Shown here piece by piece: positions 1 through 5,478 of a DNA stretch of 6,224 nt. The DNA is taken from assembly GCA_009785885.1 (NCBI GenBank), contig WQUE01000086.1, positions 1 to 6,224 of the forward strand, read 5' to 3'. The notes below the pieces were generated by a model. The model saw only the letters and a program-made list of their open reading frames with translations, was not told the origin of the DNA and ran no database searches. A program made the translations under genes and the position numbers. Position 1 is the first letter of the stretch; each line of letters begins with the position of its first letter. This DNA comes from Actinomycetes bacterium (lineage in GTDB: Bacteria > Actinomycetota > Actinomycetes > Propionibacteriales > Propionibacteriaceae).

Positions 1-879
1 CAGCGCGCCGGCGGCGACCAGGCGGCGCTGGTAGTCGGCGTACACCTGGGCGTACAGCTCCTCGGCACCCCGCTCGGCCTTCGCGGCGGCGGAGGACGGC
101 ATCAGCAGGGCGTTCTTCGCGTTGCTGATCCAGGTCTGGACGCCGCGCACCGGGTACTTCTTCGGGTCGAGGCCCTGGTCCTTGCCCACCAGCGTCAACA
201 GCCGGCGGGAGTCGGTGTCGTCGTAGATCGAGAAGCCGCGGGGCAGGCCGAGCTTGTCGGCGTCGGCCCGCAGCAGCCGGACGCACGCCGAGTGGAACGT
301 CGACACCCACATGGCCCGCGGCGACCACCGGGAGGCGGGCTGCCCACTCGCCGGCAGCGTCGCCAGCAGGTCGTCGACGCGGGCCCGCATCTCGGCGGCG
401 GCCTTGTTCGTGAACGTGATCGCCAGGATCTCCCCCGGATGCACGCCGCGCTGGCTGATCAGCCAGGCGATGCGCCGCGTCAACACCCGCGTCTTGCCCG
501 AGCCGGCCCCGGCCACGACCAGCAGCGGCGTGCCCTCATGGACCACGGCATCCCGCTGCGGCGGGTTCAGGCCCTCCAGAAGGTCGAGTGCGGCCTCGTG
601 GCGGCGCTCGTCGTCCACCGGCCCGTCCGCCTCGGACAGCGTGGGCCGCCTCAGCCTCGTGTCCTGCCCGGACGCACTCCGGCGGGCACCACCGGACCCG
701 GCCCTCAGGTCCGCCGTCCGCGCGACGTCGGACACGCCGGCTGGAGCGGCGCCCGTCCGCACTCCCCCGCCCGCGCGCACGATCGCGCGCGCCCGGGCCG
801 CACCGGTCAGCCGGGACGGATCCTCCGGCGAGAAAGCGTCCGGACGTGTGGGCAGCGACGCGTCATCGTGGGCATTCAT
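1..879 (-). CDS. pcrA: PcrA/UvrD-type superfamily 1A DNA helicase, N-terminal part (C-terminus beyond window)
   Basis: The minus strand is open from an ATG at 879 to the window edge, giving 293 residues of an ATP-dependent 3'-5' DNA helicase used in excision repair and replication-fork maintenance in the cytoplasm. Visible helicase motifs, in order: Q motif LNPPQRDAV (104-112, Q108); Walker A AGAGSGKT (123-130, K129, T130); motif Ia AITFTNKAAAEM (153-164); motif Ib STFHSACVRLLR (193-204); then FSIYDDTDSRRLL and LDPKKYPVRGVQTWISNAKN, typical of actinobacterial PcrA/UvrD1. The DEAH-type motif II and domains 1B, 2A and 2B lie outside the window. About 100 Ala/Arg/Gly-rich residues precede the Q motif, which is long for the family. 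No strong Shine-Dalgarno precedes ATG 879 (only GGCGG), so in-frame GTG codons at 780 or 618 are alternative starts; 618 gives a more usual N-terminus (VDDERRHEAAL...). It is transcribed divergently from the MarR operon. The family assignment is secure; the start is not. Confidence 0.95.
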   Translation of the reverse strand, partial: MNAHDDASLPTRPDAFSPEDPSRLTGAARARAIVRAGGGVRTGAAPAGVSDVARTADLRAGSGGARRSASGQDTRLRRPTLSEADGPVDDERRHEAALDLLEGLNPPQRDAVVHEGTPLLVVAGAGSGKTRVLTRRIAWLISQRGVHPGEILAITFTNKAAAEMRARVDDLLATLPASGQPASRWSPRAMWVSTFHSACVRLLRADADKLGLPRGFSIYDDTDSRRLLTLVGKDQGLDPKKYPVRGVQTWISNAKNALLMPSSAAAKAERGAEELYAQVYADYQRRLVAAGAL

Positions 880-911
880 CGTCCGCCAAGCCTACGTCCC
901 ACCCCAGACAC

Positions 912-938
912 GCGGGGGACACCCCGGCCGTCCCCCGC
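912..938. repeat. GC-rich perfect 9-bp inverted repeat (stem-loop or operator)
   Basis: GCGGGGGAC (912-920) is exactly complementary to GTCCCCCGC (930-938), with a 9-nt loop. It lies 33 bp upstream of the helicase ATG and more than 50 bp upstream of the marR -35 box. There is no T-tract on either side, so it is not an obvious intrinsic terminator. It could be a protein-binding dyad or, if helicase transcription begins further upstream, a leader hairpin. Confidence 0.6.
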
Positions 939-981
939 TGGGTTCCGCCCGATGCAGCCGTGAGCGAAAAGATGGTCCGAC

Positions 982-993
982 TTTCCCGGGAAA
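982..993. promoter_or_regulatory. 12-bp perfect palindrome just upstream of the marR promoter
   Basis: TTTCCCGGGAAA is a perfect 12-bp palindrome ending 4 bp before the predicted -35 box at 998. Its position and symmetry suit a dimeric transcription factor, but I do not recognise the site as belonging to a named regulator. It shares no sequence with the TGCTTG/CAAGCA dyad beside it, so if functional it may bind a different protein. Confidence 0.4.
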
Positions 994-994
994 A

Positions 995-1013
995 TGCTTG
1001 CATGCGACAAGCA
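995..1013. promoter_or_regulatory. Candidate MarR operator O1 overlapping the -35 box
   Basis: TGCTTG (995-1000) and CAAGCA (1008-1013) are perfect inverted arms separated by 7 bp, a 19-bp dyad of the size bound by MarR dimers. The dyad covers the predicted -35 hexamer (998-1003), so an occupied site would exclude RNA polymerase. The right half, with two more bases (CAAGCAAC, 1008-1015), recurs at 1037-1044. MarR regulators usually bind dyads in their own promoters; which protein binds here is inferred. Confidence 0.55.
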
Positions 1014-1026
1014 ACCGACGTACAAT
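998..1026 (+). promoter_or_regulatory. Sigma70-type promoter of the marR-MFS operon
   Basis: The -35 box TTGCAT (998-1003) and -10 box TACAAT (1021-1026) are separated by exactly 17 bp and both match the housekeeping consensus well. Transcription would begin about 7 nt after the -10 box, at 1033-1034, on the GTG proposed as the marR start codon. This implies a leaderless mRNA. No other promoter is evident before the two transporter genes, so this one probably drives all three. Confidence 0.65.
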
Positions 1027-1039
1027 TGCCGCCGTGCAA
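1026..1039. promoter_or_regulatory. Candidate second MarR operator O2 at the transcription start
   Basis: TTGC (1026-1029) and GCAA (1036-1039) form a small dyad around the predicted transcription start. The right half extends to CAAGCAAC (1037-1044), an exact copy of the right half of O1, offset by 29 bp. A weaker second site placed this way would let a MarR-type repressor cover both promoter ends. The dyad alone is short; the shared octamer is the main support. Confidence 0.35.
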
Positions 1040-1564
1040 GCAACAATGACCGCGCCGGACGGGCGCGTCGCCGGGGACGCGGATCCCACCACCGACCTGA
1101 TCGAGGCGCTGAGCCAGCTGGCCCGGGTACTGCGGACGTTCCCCCTCGACGAGGCCGACGTCGTGAACCCGGCGCAGATGATCGTGCTCGGAAGGCTGTT
1201 CCACCGCGGCGGCGCCCGGCTCACCGAACTTGCCGACGCGCTCGGCTGCGACCTGTCGGTCGCGTCGCGCCACGTGAACCTGCTCGTCGAACGCGGGCTT
1301 GCGGACCGCACGCGCGACCCCGGCGACGGCCGGGCGTCCCAGTTCTGGCTCACCCCAGCTGGCGCAGCCCTGCTCGACCGCAACCGCGCCAAACGCGTCA
1401 CCTGGCTGGAAGCCGTGCTACACGACTTCGACCAGGCCCAACGCCGCAGTGCGGCCGAAGTCCTCGCCCGCATCGGCGAGGCGCTCCGGGCCGCCCGCGG
1501 CAAGAAACCGCCGGTTCCCTCCGGCACGACCCCGACCCTCACCCCGACCACCACGACCCGATAA
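1034..1564 (+). CDS. MarR-family winged-helix transcriptional regulator
   Basis: A 176-residue cytoplasmic DNA-binding protein that probably represses its own operon and senses a small ligand. The winged helix is clear: LTELADALGCDLSVASRHVNLLVERGLADR (about 63-92), with recognition helix SVASRHVNLL (75-84), and the MarR wing signature DPGDGRA (95-101) followed by LTPAG. Flanking helices (about 20-55 and 120-155) would form the dimerisation domain. The tail is Pro/Thr-rich and probably disordered. Start choice: GTG 1034 coincides with the predicted transcription start, favouring leaderless translation; ATG 1046 (172 residues, no Shine-Dalgarno) is the alternative, and both leave the fold intact. 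The open frame continues far upstream, but that part is antisense to the helicase gene and not coding. The first transporter begins 13 nt after the stop, so this is the first gene of an efflux operon. The ligand is unknown. Confidence 0.92.
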   Translation: MQATMTAPDGRVAGDADPTTDLIEALSQLARVLRTFPLDEADVVNPAQMIVLGRLFHRGGARLTELADALGCDLSVASRHVNLLVERGLADRTRDPGDGRASQFWLTPAGAALLDRNRAKRVTWLEAVLHDFDQAQRRSAAEVLARIGEALRAARGKKPPVPSGTTPTLTPTTTTR

Positions 1565-1577
1565 GAAGACGATAGGT

Positions 1578-3425
1578 ATGACCGCAACCAGCACCACGAC
1601 TCCCCTCGTTCCGGACGCCGGCAAGGGGCACGGCTCCCACACGAAGCCGCTCGCCCCGGATGAGTTCCCCGAGTTCACCCACCACGAGATCCTGCAGATC
1701 CTGTCCGGCATCCTCGTCGCCCTGTTCGTCACAAACGTCGCCGGCACGATCACCGGCGTCGCCCTGCCGACCATCACGGCCCGGCTCGGTGCGAACGAGC
1801 AGCAGTACATGTGGATCGTCACGTCCACGCTGCTGGCGAGCACGTCCTCGACGCCGATCTGGGGCAAGCTCGCCGATCTGTTCGACAAGAAGAAGCTCAT
1901 CATGGCGGGGTTGGCGATCTTCACGATCGGCTCGATCCTGTCGGGTGCCGCGTTCAACCCGGCGTTCCTCATCGGCTCGCGCGCCGTTCAAGGTGTGGGG
2001 CTCGGCGCGATGATGGCCCTGTCGAGCGCGATCATCGGATCGATCATCCCGCCGCGAAACCGGGGCCGCTACATGGCGTACACGGGCGGTGTGATGGCGA
2101 TGGCGACCGTCGCCGGCCCGCTGATCGGCGGGTTCATCGTCGACGCGTCCTGGCTCGGCTGGCGCTGGTGCTTCTGGTCGGCCGTGCCGTTCGCGATCGG
2201 GGCCATCGTCGTCCTGGAGTGGCGGCTGCGCGTGCCGCTGATCCGCCGCGAAGGCGCGCGCGTCGACTGGATCGGGGCCGCCCTCGTGACGGCCGCCGCG
2301 TGTTCGCTGCTGATCTGGATCAGCTTCGTCACGAAGAACTACGCGTACGTGAGCTGGCAGACGTTCGCGCTGCTCGGGTTCACGCTCGCCACCACGATCG
2401 CGTTCGTCATCGTCGAACAGCACGCCCACGACCCGATCATCCCCATGCCCATCATCAAGATGCGCGTCACGGCGCTGGCGATCATCGCCAGCATCGCCGT
2501 CGGCCTGGCGATGTTCGGGGCGTCCGTGTTCCTGTCGCAGTACTTCCAGCTCGGCCGCGGCATGACGCCCACCAAAGCGGGCCTCATGACCGTCCCCATG
2601 ATGGCCGGCGTGCTCGTGTCGTCGCTGGTCGTCGGACGGCTCGTCAGCCGGCTCGGCGTGTGGAAACCGTTCGTCGTCGCGGGCGCGATCATCCTGACGC
2701 TCGGGCTGGCCGGCGCCAGCACGATCTCCGACAACACCAGCTACGTGCGCATCGGGGCGATCATGGTGCTCGCCGGGCTCGGCGTCGGCATGACGATGCA
2801 GAACCTCGTGCTCGCCGTCCAGAACTCGGTGTCCGTCCGGGATGTCGGCGCGTCCACCGGCATGGTCACGTTCTTCCGCTCCCTCGGCGGCGCGATCGGC
2901 ATCCAGTCGCTCGGCCTCGTGTTCGAGAACCGCCTGACCTCGGCGATGACCAGCGGCGTCCCGGACCTGTTCAGCACGGCCGTGAAGGCCGACATCGCGA
3001 ACAACCCGGCGGTGGCCGCGCTCTGCGCCACCCCCAACCCGACGCCGGCGCAATTCGCCGACATCGTGGCGCAATGCCCCCAGACGGGCAAGCTCTACGC
3101 GGACGTGGCGAAGCTCCAGGCGTCCGGTGGTACGAGTCTCGACATCCACGGCTTCACGTCCGATGCGTTCCAGCATCTGCTGGCGTCCTCGATCGGGAAC
3201 TCCATCGGGCACCTGTTCCTCATCGCCACGTTCGTCTCGGTGCTCACGATCGTCGCCGTCGCGCTCATGAAGTCGACTCGGCTCCGCGCGAAGTTCAACC
3301 TGGCTGCCAGCGCCGACGAGGTTCGCCGGACGGGCGTTGTCACCACCGACGCGGACGAGCCGGACGTGGAAGACGCCGGACGCAACGCCGACACGTCGCC
3401 CGGGCGGTCCGGTTCGCCTTCATGA
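1578..3425 (+). CDS. DHA2-family (14-TM) MFS multidrug exporter, EmrB/QacA type
   Basis: A 615-residue inner-membrane drug:proton antiporter by family. It begins with a hydrophilic stretch (1-36) and then about 14 hydrophobic segments from residue 37 to 564. Family motifs: motif A GKLADLFDKK (96-105) between helices 2 and 3; motif B-like RAVQGVGLG (135-143); antiporter motif C AGPLIGG (179-185) in helix 5. Helix 1 carries TITGVALPTI and the next loop YMWIVTSTLLAS, both typical of DHA2 exporters. Unusual points are a long extracytoplasmic loop between helices 13 and 14 (about 450-540) with two cysteines (C483, C500), and an acidic hydrophilic C-terminal tail of about 50 residues. ATG 1578 follows marR by 13 nt with a purine-rich AAGAAG upstream, so co-transcription is likely. 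Its TGA overlaps the next ATG. The substrate cannot be read; regulation by the adjacent MarR protein is inferred. Confidence 0.93.
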   Translation: MTATSTTTPLVPDAGKGHGSHTKPLAPDEFPEFTHHEILQILSGILVALFVTNVAGTITGVALPTITARLGANEQQYMWIVTSTLLASTSSTPIWGKLADLFDKKKLIMAGLAIFTIGSILSGAAFNPAFLIGSRAVQGVGLGAMMALSSAIIGSIIPPRNRGRYMAYTGGVMAMATVAGPLIGGFIVDASWLGWRWCFWSAVPFAIGAIVVLEWRLRVPLIRREGARVDWIGAALVTAAACSLLIWISFVTKNYAYVSWQTFALLGFTLATTIAFVIVEQHAHDPIIPMPIIKMRVTALAIIASIAVGLAMFGASVFLSQYFQLGRGMTPTKAGLMTVPMMAGVLVSSLVVGRLVSRLGVWKPFVVAGAIILTLGLAGASTISDNTSYVRIGAIMVLAGLGVGMTMQNLVLAVQNSVSVRDVGASTGMVTFFRSLGGAIGIQSLGLVFENRLTSAMTSGVPDLFSTAVKADIANNPAVAALCATPNPTPAQFADIVAQCPQTGKLYADVAKLQASGGTSLDIHGFTSDAFQHLLASSIGNSIGHLFLIATFVSVLTIVAVALMKSTRLRAKFNLAASADEVRRTGVVTTDADEPDVEDAGRNADTSPGRSGSPS

Positions 3426-4681
3426 CGCAGCGCACCTACGCCGACTCGCCCACTGGGCCCGGCCCGTGGACGCCCCGGCTGGTCGCGTTGCTCGGCATCG
3501 CCCTGGTCGCCTTGAACCTGCGGATCGGGGTCGCGGCCGTGTCGCCGATCAGCGACATCATCCGCTTGGACATTCCGCTGACGCCGCGCACGGAGGGGCT
3601 GCTGGCCGCCGCCCCGCCGCTGATCTTCGCGGCGACCGGCCTGGTGGCGGACCGTCTGGGACGCCGCTACGGCCTGGAGTCCATGCTCGTCGCCGCGATG
3701 GCGATCAGCGCCACCGGGGAACTCCTCCGGGCGACATGCGGCACGACGGTGGCGTTCCTGGCCTGGACGATTCCCATCATGGCCGGCGCCGGGCTGGGCA
3801 ACATCTTGTGCCCGGCGGTCGTCAAGAAGCACTTCCCGGACCGGATCGGCCTGGTCACGGCGGTCTACACGGGGTGCGTCACGCTGTCGACGGCGCTTCC
3901 GCCGCTCGTCGTCGCGCGGCTGGCCGAGGCGGCCGGCTGGCGTCCCGCGCTCGGCGTCTGGGCGCTGCTCACGGCGGTCGCGGCGATACCGTGGCTGTGG
4001 ATCGTGTTCCACCCCGACCGGAGGGGCCTGCGGTGGGACGCCGTACGTGCCCGGCTGCAACCGAACCGGCGTCCCGACCAGGCCGTGCGCCTCGACGTCC
4101 CCCTGTGGCGCAACCCGCTGGCGTGGTCGCTCATGCTCGTCTTCGCGGGCAACTCGCTGATCGCGTACACGATGTTCGGCTGGCTGCCCGAGATCCTGCG
4201 GACGGCCGGCTTCGGCGTGGACCGTGCCTCCTGGTATCTCGCGTTGATGTCGCTCGCCTCCCTGCCCGGGTCCCTGCTCGTGCCCGTCCTCGTCGCACGG
4301 ATGAAACGCCTGTGGCTGCTGCCGCCGATCTTCCTCGTGGGCTACGTCACGGGCCTGCTCGGCCTGGCGCTCGCCCCGGCCCACGCCACGCTGGGGTGGA
4401 TCGTGCTGACGCGCGTCGGCGACTGCTTCTTCCCGTACACGATCACGCTCATCACCCTGCGCGCCCGCACCCCGGGCGAGGCGAGCGCGGTGAGCGGCTT
4501 CGTCCAGTCGGTCGGCTACCTGCTCGCGGCCGCCGGTCCGTGGCTCATGGGCACGCTGGCCGTGCACGCCGGCGGTTGGCGGGTGCCCATGCTGGTGCTG
4601 CTGATCATCCCGCCGATCCAGTTCGCCGGGGCGATGATCGCCGCCCGCACCGCGCCGGCTCGCGCAAGGTTGAGCCCCTAA
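3422..4681 (+). CDS. CynX/NimT-type MFS transporter (12 TM)
   Basis: A 419-residue membrane protein of the CynX/NimT branch of the major facilitator superfamily, whose characterised members handle cyanate or 2-nitroimidazole. Family features: helix 1 ALVALNLRIGVAAVSPI (28-43), a motif A variant GLVADRLGRRYG (73-84), FGVDRASWYLALMSLASLPGSL (264-284) opening the second half, and SGFVQSVGYLLAAAGPWLMG (358-377) in helix 11. About 12 hydrophobic segments are visible, with a basic central loop (197-230) between the two six-helix halves. The ATG overlaps the previous stop as ATGA and has no Shine-Dalgarno, so translation is probably coupled to the DHA2 gene. No cyanase or carbonic anhydrase gene is nearby, so a cyanate role is not supported. 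Linkage to a MarR regulator and a drug exporter suggests efflux of, or response to, a small toxic compound; the substrate is unknown. Confidence 0.87.
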   Translation: MTQRTYADSPTGPGPWTPRLVALLGIALVALNLRIGVAAVSPISDIIRLDIPLTPRTEGLLAAAPPLIFAATGLVADRLGRRYGLESMLVAAMAISATGELLRATCGTTVAFLAWTIPIMAGAGLGNILCPAVVKKHFPDRIGLVTAVYTGCVTLSTALPPLVVARLAEAAGWRPALGVWALLTAVAAIPWLWIVFHPDRRGLRWDAVRARLQPNRRPDQAVRLDVPLWRNPLAWSLMLVFAGNSLIAYTMFGWLPEILRTAGFGVDRASWYLALMSLASLPGSLLVPVLVARMKRLWLLPPIFLVGYVTGLLGLALAPAHATLGWIVLTRVGDCFFPYTITLITLRARTPGEASAVSGFVQSVGYLLAAAGPWLMGTLAVHAGGWRVPMLVLLIIPPIQFAGAMIAARTAPARARLSP

Positions 4682-4705
4682 CACTCAAGGGCGCCCGCGA
4701 AGGTC

Positions 4706-4711
4706 TATACT
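4706..4711 (+). promoter_or_regulatory. -10 box of the pspC-domain gene
   Basis: TATACT is one base from the -10 consensus and lies 53 nt before the ATG at 4765, giving a leader of about 47 nt. No good -35 is present at 16-18 bp. The leader could form a small hairpin (GCCGC 4721-4725 with GCGGC 4735-4739) ahead of the ribosome binding site. The 83-nt gap after the transporter stop also fits an independent promoter. Confidence 0.45.
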
Positions 4712-4750
4712 GAACGAAGCGCCGCACCGCGAACGCGGCCCTGGCACGAA

Positions 4751-4756
4751 AGGTGG
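4751..4756 (+). promoter_or_regulatory. Ribosome binding site fixing the pspC-domain start
   Basis: AGGTGG within AAAGGTGGG sits 8 nt before ATG 4765, the best Shine-Dalgarno in the window. An in-frame GTG at 4753 lies inside this site and an ATG at 4771 is 14 nt away, so 4765 is preferred over both. Confidence 0.7.
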
Positions 4757-4764
4757 GCAGCGAC

Positions 4765-5058
4765 ATGGCCATGAAGAAGCTGGAGCGCAGCGACACGAAC
4801 AAGATGCTGGCCGGCGTGTGCGGTGGCGCCGCCGAGTACTTCAACCTCGACCCGACTATCGTCCGCGTCATCTGGGTCGTGCTCGTCCCGCTCACCAGCG
4901 GCATCGCCGCGCTGGTCTACGCGATCCTCTGGCTGGTCCTGCCCGAGCGGGGCACGTCGGAAATCGGCTTGGACAAAGCCGTCGACTTCTACCTCGCCCA
5001 CCGCAACCGGTCCGGCGTGCGCGAAACCGGGGACGCCGACGCCCGTCCCCAGCCCTGA
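4765..5058 (+). CDS. Small PspC-domain membrane protein
   Basis: A 97-residue protein made mostly of one PspC domain, named after the phage-shock envelope-stress protein PspC. The signature is complete: KKLERSDTNKMLAGVCGGAAEYFNLDPTIVRVIWVVLVPLTSGIAALVYAILWLVLPE (4-61), with GVCGG and the D/PTIVR turn before one long hydrophobic segment (about 33-59). The C-terminal tail (62-97) is hydrophilic and probably faces the cytoplasm. No pspA, pspB or pspF homologue lies within the window, which is usual for solitary actinobacterial PspC proteins. In some actinobacteria PspC-domain proteins are longer and fused to sensor kinase parts; this one has no room for that. It has its own -10 box and a strong ribosome binding site, and ends at the shared terminator. 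The domain call is firm; the cellular role is inferred only as membrane-stress related. Confidence 0.92.
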   Translation: MAMKKLERSDTNKMLAGVCGGAAEYFNLDPTIVRVIWVVLVPLTSGIAALVYAILWLVLPERGTSEIGLDKAVDFYLAHRNRSGVRETGDADARPQP

Positions 5059-5074
5059 CTCGGCCGACACCCGT

Positions 5075-5120
5075 AAGGAAGTGAGTTAAGCCGCGAGTAT
5101 GCGGCCTAACTCACTTCTTT
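5075..5120. terminator. Bidirectional stem-loop terminator between convergent genes
   Basis: GAAGTGAGTTA (5078-5088) pairs exactly with TAACTCACTTC (5107-5117). After one A/C mismatch, GCCGC (5090-5094) pairs with GCGGC (5101-5105) around a 6-nt loop. The base extends through AAG/TTT (one G-U pair). On the plus strand the stem ends in CTTCTTTG, a short T-run suited to stopping pspC transcription. The minus strand lacks a good T-tract, so termination in that direction may be weaker. The last codons of the convergent gene lie in the right arm. Confidence 0.8.
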
Positions 5121-5408
5121 GTCGTCCGGAGCGGCGTCGTCCGCCGTCCAGGCGATGAAGTCGGCCGGCACCGTGCCGATCAACGGATCGGCCGAGACAA
5201 AGAAGTCCAGCCGGATGCCCGCCTCGGGATCCCCGGCGGCATCACCGGAGTCGAACGGATCGTACAGCGGGTCGTCCTTGGGTGACGCCGCTTTCGCCGC
5301 GCCGTGCGAACCCGGCTCCACCGGCCGGATCGTCTCCCCCAGCAGGGCGCGAACCTGCTCGCCGATGTCGGACGTCGGACCGGGGTTGTGCTTGCGGATC
5401 TCAGCCAT
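5106..5408 (-). CDS. Hypothetical 100-residue acidic protein
   Basis: I do not recognise a family. The protein starts MAEIRKHNPGPTSDIGEQVRALLGETIRPVEPG, continues with an Asp/Pro/Gly-rich central part (41-63: KDDPLYDPFDSGD), and has one compact, partly hydrophobic segment, IRLDFFVSADPLIGTVPADFIAWTADD (65-91), which looks like the most constrained part. There is no signal peptide, membrane helix or cysteine. It is probably a soluble acidic cytoplasmic protein. The codon pattern is GC-rich like its neighbours. The ATG at 5408 lies 6 nt after a TACGAT -10-like box, which fits leaderless transcription; GGAG is only 2 nt from the ATG, too close for a normal ribosome binding site. It converges on the pspC-domain gene and its stop lies in the terminator stem. 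Overlapping frames on both strands look like GC-rich shadows. Confidence 0.65.
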   Translation of the reverse strand: MAEIRKHNPGPTSDIGEQVRALLGETIRPVEPGSHGAAKAASPKDDPLYDPFDSGDAAGDPEAGIRLDFFVSADPLIGTVPADFIAWTADDAAPDDKEVS

Positions 5409-5414
5409 GGCTCC

Positions 5415-5420
5415 ATCGTA
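5415..5420 (-). promoter_or_regulatory. -10 box for a probably leaderless transcript of the hypothetical gene
   Basis: On the minus strand TACGAT (5420 down to 5415) is followed by 6 nt and then the ATG at 5408. Transcription starting at the usual distance would begin on the start codon. No convincing -35 box is present at 17-18 bp, so this rests on the -10 box and its spacing. Confidence 0.4.
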
Positions 5421-5478
5421 TGCATCCGTCGCCGAGCATCATGGGCGCCTTCCCCCTGGAGGTCCACCGCCAGCGACC

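Larger units (their letters stand above)
880..1033. promoter_or_regulatory. Divergent intergenic regulatory region between helicase and marR operon
   Basis: This 154-bp region separates two divergent genes and must hold both promoters. The marR side has a clear promoter with overlapping dyads (separate entries). On the helicase side the only candidate is TAGGCT on the minus strand (plus 889-894), 9 nt before ATG 879, with no recognisable -35 at 17-18 bp. That would give a very short or absent leader. The middle of the region holds a strong GC-rich inverted repeat. Confidence 0.7.

Noticed and set aside
254..1033. Upstream open part of the frame that contains marR, and overlapping plus-strand frames at 292-963 and 588-1049
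   Set aside because: These are antisense to the helicase, which shows clear helicase motifs on the minus strand. The translations are Arg/Pro/Ser-rich with no recognisable domain, as expected of GC-rich shadow frames.
880..1033. LexA/SOS box for the helicase
   Set aside because: No GAAC-N4-GTTC type dyad of the actinobacterial SOS box is present in the helicase upstream region.
1539..3212. Long minus-strand open frame antisense to the DHA2 exporter
   Set aside because: Its translation is a monotonous run of Arg, Asp, Gly, His and Glu with no motif, an artefact of strong third-position GC in the real gene.
1811..3421. Possible fusion: plus-strand frame continuous with the CynX-type gene reaching back to 1811
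   Set aside because: The upstream part overlaps the DHA2 gene in another frame and is His/Arg/Asp-rich without hydrophobic helices. The family N-terminus begins at the ATG at 3422.
3422..4681. Naming the second transporter cynX and assigning cyanate transport
   Set aside because: There is no cyanase or carbonic anhydrase gene nearby, and the CynX/NimT family covers other substrates, so only the family is supported.
3095..4684. Long minus-strand open frame antisense to the CynX-type transporter
   Set aside because: Low-complexity Arg/Gln/Asp/His composition with no domain; the plus strand encodes an intact transporter.
4662..4694. Imperfect hairpin around the stop of the CynX-type gene (GCGC, TTGAG / CTCAA, GCGC) as a terminator
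   Set aside because: The stem is interrupted by an unequal internal loop, the central stem is only 5 bp, and no T-tract follows. It is too weak to call.
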